From: Pelagihabitans sp947500445
Lineage (GTDB): Bacteria; Bacteroidota; Bacteroidia; Flavobacteriales; Flavobacteriaceae
Reading direction: 5' to 3'
Assembly: GCF_050589625.1 (NCBI RefSeq)
Contig: NZ_JBNGOP010000015.1
Coordinates: forward strand, 62,001-126,000
DNA length: 64,000 bases
Of this stretch, positions 61,901 to 64,000 are shown in pieces. How positions within the stretch are numbered: the stretch's first letter is position 1; each line of letters starts with the position of its first letter. The notes below the pieces were generated by a model. That model saw only the letters and a program-made list of their open reading frames with translations. It was not told where the DNA came from and did no database searches. A program made the translations under genes and the position numbers.

Positions 61901-64000
61901 TTTCCTTTGGCTACTTCTGAAACGGTGTTGAACGGTATCGCGTTCCACCTATTTTCCAAATTACCGTCGATGTTTACATTTCCGTTTAAGAGATTGATGT
62001 TTATGGGAGTCCCCAGTTGTTGCACGGTAACGGTGACGGCTTTGCCACCGGCATTTAGCCGCAGATCTCTGCTCCTTGTCAAATTATCGGGATTGGCACT
62101 TTTACTTTTGAACTGCAGGGTTGTTTGTCCATTTCCATTAAAATTGCTACCCGAACTGCCATTGATTTCGAGCCAAGCGGGAATGTTCACTATGGACCAG
62201 GACCCCGTTGCCCTAATACTCACTTCCTTCGTAGCATTTTGGGAATTCTCCAATAGCACTGCGCTAGAACTGATCAGGGCATCCGTTTGTGGCACATTGG
62301 AATCGATCTGTCGTTTCCATATCCCGATACCAAAGGTGGGCAAGTAGTAATTTACATCCCCATTACTTTCGGAGATAATTTTGGCATCGGCATTTGCACT
62401 TCTTGCATAATAGAACTCTGTTCCTTGTGAATCCGTGGTCCAGTCCTTCCATCCACCGTTGGTCAGGGCAACATTTCCCTGGTTGTTAAGCGAGAACTTC
62501 GTAGTAAACAGTCCCAGTCCTTTTTTGTGTTTCCCGTTTTCGGTTCCTACATATATGTTGTTCTTATATCCGGCCAGTGAGTTGAAATTGATGGTCTCGC
62601 CCTGCTCCACCCAAACTTCCCCTCGTAGCGCTAACGTTTTTGATATGTCCAGTTTGGCCTTTGACAGATTTCCGGTACGGTTCCAATTGGATGCGCCGGG
62701 GTTCTTGAGTATGTAAACCTCTTGCGGCGCCCCATTAAAAGATGCGGCGATGGCCACTACCGTTGCGCCCTGGTTGTCCCAAACAAATAGATCTTTTATT
62801 CCGGATTCGAAATCTCCGCTAGTACCGAACCCGGTTTCAAACTCCTCCCATACCCACTTGTCAATTGCCGTTCTCCTACCTCTCCATAAGTTTTGGCCGC
62901 TTGCCCAGAGTACATCGGAATCGTTGGGATCGATAAAGATATCCTTAAAACTGGGCTCCAGACCCATTTTTGCGTTCGATATCTTCTTCCACTGCGATTC
63001 ACCGTCATACACCCCTTCGATATCCTCTGTGGCATAGATACCTCCTACGCCCGCCACGGACCGAAAGCCGAGATATACGCGACTGACATTTTTATCGTCT
63101 ATCGTCATAACCTGTACCTGTCTGTTGGGAAGGCTATTGGTCAACTGCGTTCCGTTGACCCCACCACCGATAAAACGCCAATCGGTACCGGAAATAGGTT
63201 CGATCGGTTCGCCCAGTTTTCGGGCGAACAAGAATAGTTTTGTATTCGATGGGATACCAAAATCGTTTCTCATTTCCGCCAACACTATGGGAGGTGAAGT
63301 CTTTGTTATGCCCACGGATTGTACGTTCTTCGCCTCGTTCGGACTGGTTTTCTTCGTCCAACTATCTCCAGCATCAAAACTTTCAAATATCCCTTGGTCG
63401 GCATTGCCCTGAATTACATAGTCTTGAAAAGTCGCTATATCATAGGTTACCGTATTGGTAAAGCTCCTATTCCGATAGGTTACAAAATCATTGGGGCCAA
63501 CTACCTTTTCTGTATAGATGGGCAGCCAACTTTCTGCTACAAAAGGCCAATTGGCGTTATTATCGTTATTGCTCAGGAAAAAATTGTTTCCACCACCAGC
63601 GATAATCCTGCTGGTCGAAGGACCCCAAGTATTTGGGGTAAAGTCATAGGCCCTGCTCAAAAACTTCGCCGCCTCCCAACCTTCGTCAAATGCATCGGCT
63701 CCGGAAGAGGTTTTGAGTTTGGCCTGAAGAGTATTCTTCCAATCTTGCGATGTAACCCTTCCATTTGCACCAAACGTCAAATTCCCTTCAAACAATCCCA
63801 CACGGTTTGGATTATCCTTTATGTTGGTACCAATGATCAGCCGCTGCCGATTTGCGGTAGATTTTGAATCTACGAGGGGGTTATACCATTGAACATCCAA
63901 TTTGCCCAACGCATCGGTAAGGCCTTCCAACACTTCCCATTGCGGGTCGGCATTCGATAATTTGCTCGTTTCGGTGGTAAACAATTTCCATTGCGCACGA
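58954..64000 (-). CDS. Very large T9SS surface protein, 5' end beyond the window
   Basis: At least 1681 residues; the frame is open past the right edge (RAQWKLFTTETSKL), so the true start is outside. About 1-560 is a propeller-like region of BNR/sialidase or VPS10 type (GIFESFDAGDSWTKK, RIIAGGGNNFFLSNND). A BACON domain follows (about 565-655, SIVNIPAWLEINGSSG). Then come a CBM9-like domain (about 665-840, NVNIDGNLENRWNA) and, beyond it, jelly-roll/MAM-like domains alternating with fibronectin III domains (VATVSWTDALSNGTEYVAQY; ETLTWNATGSPSSFEVRIKL). The end is a type A sorting domain (about 1610-1676, LLVYPNPTSDVLNITV to SDERLFQVK). Likely a cell-surface adhesin or glycan-binding protein. 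No catalytic site is visible. Terminator at 58810-58831. Confidence 0.85.
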   Translation of the reverse strand, partial: RAQWKLFTTETSKLSNADPQWEVLEGLTDALGKLDVQWYNPLVDSKSTANRQRLIIGTNIKDNPNRVGLFEGNLTFGANGRVTSQDWKNTLQAKLKTSSGADAFDEGWEAAKFLSRAYDFTPNTWGPSTSRIIAGGGNNFFLSNNDNNANWPFVAESWLPIYTEKVVGPNDFVTYRNRSFTNTVTYDIATFQDYVIQGNADQGIFESFDAGDSWTKKTSPNEAKNVQSVGITKTSPPIVLAEMRNDFGIPSNTKLFLFARKLGEPIEPISGTDWRFIGGGVNGTQLTNSLPNRQVQVMTIDDKNVSRVYLGFRSVAGVGGIYATEDIEGVYDGESQWKKISNAKMGLEPSFKDIFIDPNDSDVLWASGQNLWRGRRTAIDKWVWEEFETGFGTSGDFESGIKDLFVWDNQGATVVAIAASFNGAPQEVYILKNPGASNWNRTGNLSKAKLDISKTLALRGEVWVEQGETINFNSLAGYKNNIYVGTENGKHKKGLGLFTTKFSLNNQGNVALTNGGWKDWTTDSQGTEFYYARSANADAKIISESNGDVNYYLPTFGIGIWKRQIDSNVPQTDALISSSAVLLENSQNATKEVSIRATGSWSIVNIPAWLEINGSSGSNFNGNGQTTLQFKSKSANPDNLTRSRDLRLNAGGKAVTVTVQQLGTPININLLNGNVNIDGNLENRWNAIPFNTVSEVAKGNPGTLEGRFKIGYTSEKLFIAVAVDDDTPQSNFSEGEPYNGDAVTIALDVNNNKRSGSYGVDDYVFKVTRAGDIIAVNGNTTNLIDDFAVNFNANGYVSEIALAWENLGVLPGGALPIGLEVAIEDSKQGNAVNTIIQFATDNDLNASSPSEWGTAITNGTDVPWLETFDDLFRDTAQDTGRTAWTIEANGLNINDKSFLKVELPDNRDREKKALIARNLGGTATFKSGTIDISNVSERLRITLSARERTKTKVNNGFIKAYYRLNGGARVLFGQLIGDSPVDDTPQILESNAIASGNNTLEIEIDVNSSSATTNHIIDNILVEPVSAPRCKKLSDLAVVKIEKGVATVSWTDALSNGTEYVAQYRGLNSNGPWLSLLPISTDITSAKTPFLARGNSYEWRVRKRCGNTETEFALGANFTILGGDTGAETILFREEFEKSGCSTSSNAQRRISTYPCYTNNAPIAFSGNGSLRTSGANADYEGASNQFSVLLNANTNNNPKDKSITIGGISVAGAQELKLRFGLKQDALTSNSEGLIVEYRAGASGGNWSNVPISLPSNADWTLVETTISGVSATSDLELRFTAKVGSKYRLDDVQLSSGGDAVECSSISNIASSGGSDTSETLTWNATGSPSSFEVRIKLINTEGWLVTAVDGPTETFDNLTNGGTYIVQIRAICGSESKSFWSPAAEIEYTFVAGANNNNTDPSESTIFFAETFDAANAPCTVIGGNLETYGCYSEAANATFTGSGAINDSANNASENDYPGPSNGNNLFLARSGKTLEIKNIDASNFDAITLSFGLRKNNVDADGATLIVEITENGGNSWTAVPLSLPTNGSSNDWIQVTLETGVDRSADFGVRFRNTSTFAPIDRFRLDDIRLSGIPVSGSQLKANSGTTVANELLVYPNPTSDVLNITVFDAFGKPDSGIDQIMIYDMMGRLVLSHTPKNASSGNLSLPVGTLSKGYYVLKIQSKTITSDERLFQVK

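Overview
The window reads as chromosomal DNA of a marine-type Flavobacteriaceae (phylum Bacteroidota). The basis is moderate to low GC, two TonB-dependent receptors with N-terminal carboxypeptidase-regulatory-like domains, several proteins with type IX secretion (T9SS) C-terminal sorting domains, a PorV-like outer-membrane protein, many lipoproteins, a formylglycine sulfatase, a GH43 enzyme, LuxR-tailed membrane regulators and AraC regulators with membrane domains. Two good matches to the Bacteroidota promoter (TTG, spacer, TAnnTTTG) were found. No tRNA, rRNA, CRISPR array, insertion sequence or prophage was seen.

Layout. 1-3.8 kb: surface proteins on the + strand (FAS1 protein cut by the window edge, OmpA-tailed protein, collagen-like lipoprotein, small lipoprotein). 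4.0-8.3 kb: probable siderophore or metal uptake operon (small Cys-rich membrane protein, TonB receptor, PepSY membrane protein). 8.5-12.4 kb, - strand: Oar-like TonB receptor and a DUF2064 protein. 12.7-13.9 kb: MarR regulator and two small genes with matching palindromic operators. 14.3-16.3 kb: M57-like protease lipoprotein and GH43 lipoprotein, convergent on a 48-bp palindromic terminator. 16.7-24.6 kb: membrane methyltransferase, TPR/LuxR regulator and a three-gene secreted-protein operon. 25.5-34.4 kb: carbohydrate locus with a frameshifted multidomain T9SS glycosidase-like gene, a sulfatase, a winged-helix membrane protein and a GntR regulator. The GntR gene and the glycosidase-like gene share a 24-bp upstream motif.

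34.5-41.3 kb, - strand: a compact set that looks like a small-molecule pathway. It has a FeeM-type N-acyl amino acid synthase overlapping a VAO/PCMH-type flavin oxidase, then a PhyH 2-oxoglutarate dioxygenase and a second flavin oxidase, followed by a LuxR-type regulator. VAO-type chemistry acts at the benzylic carbon of 4-hydroxyphenyl compounds, so an oxidised N-acyl-tyrosine-like product is a reasonable but unproven guess.

41.7-47.4 kb: PorV-like protein, DUF427 protein, small membrane proteins and long non-coding gaps. 47.4-53.3 kb: four tandem, divergent lipoproteins with MACPF (perforin)-like motifs. All four end in a helical segment with an invariant Cys-x6-Trp and a second Cys about 50 residues later; the fourth also carries a probable beta-trefoil domain. 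This array and the N-acyl/flavin-oxidase cluster are the two best candidates for undescribed systems. 54.1-64 kb: an unknown lipoprotein, a membrane AraC regulator, a response regulator fused to AraC, and a very large T9SS surface protein running off the right edge.
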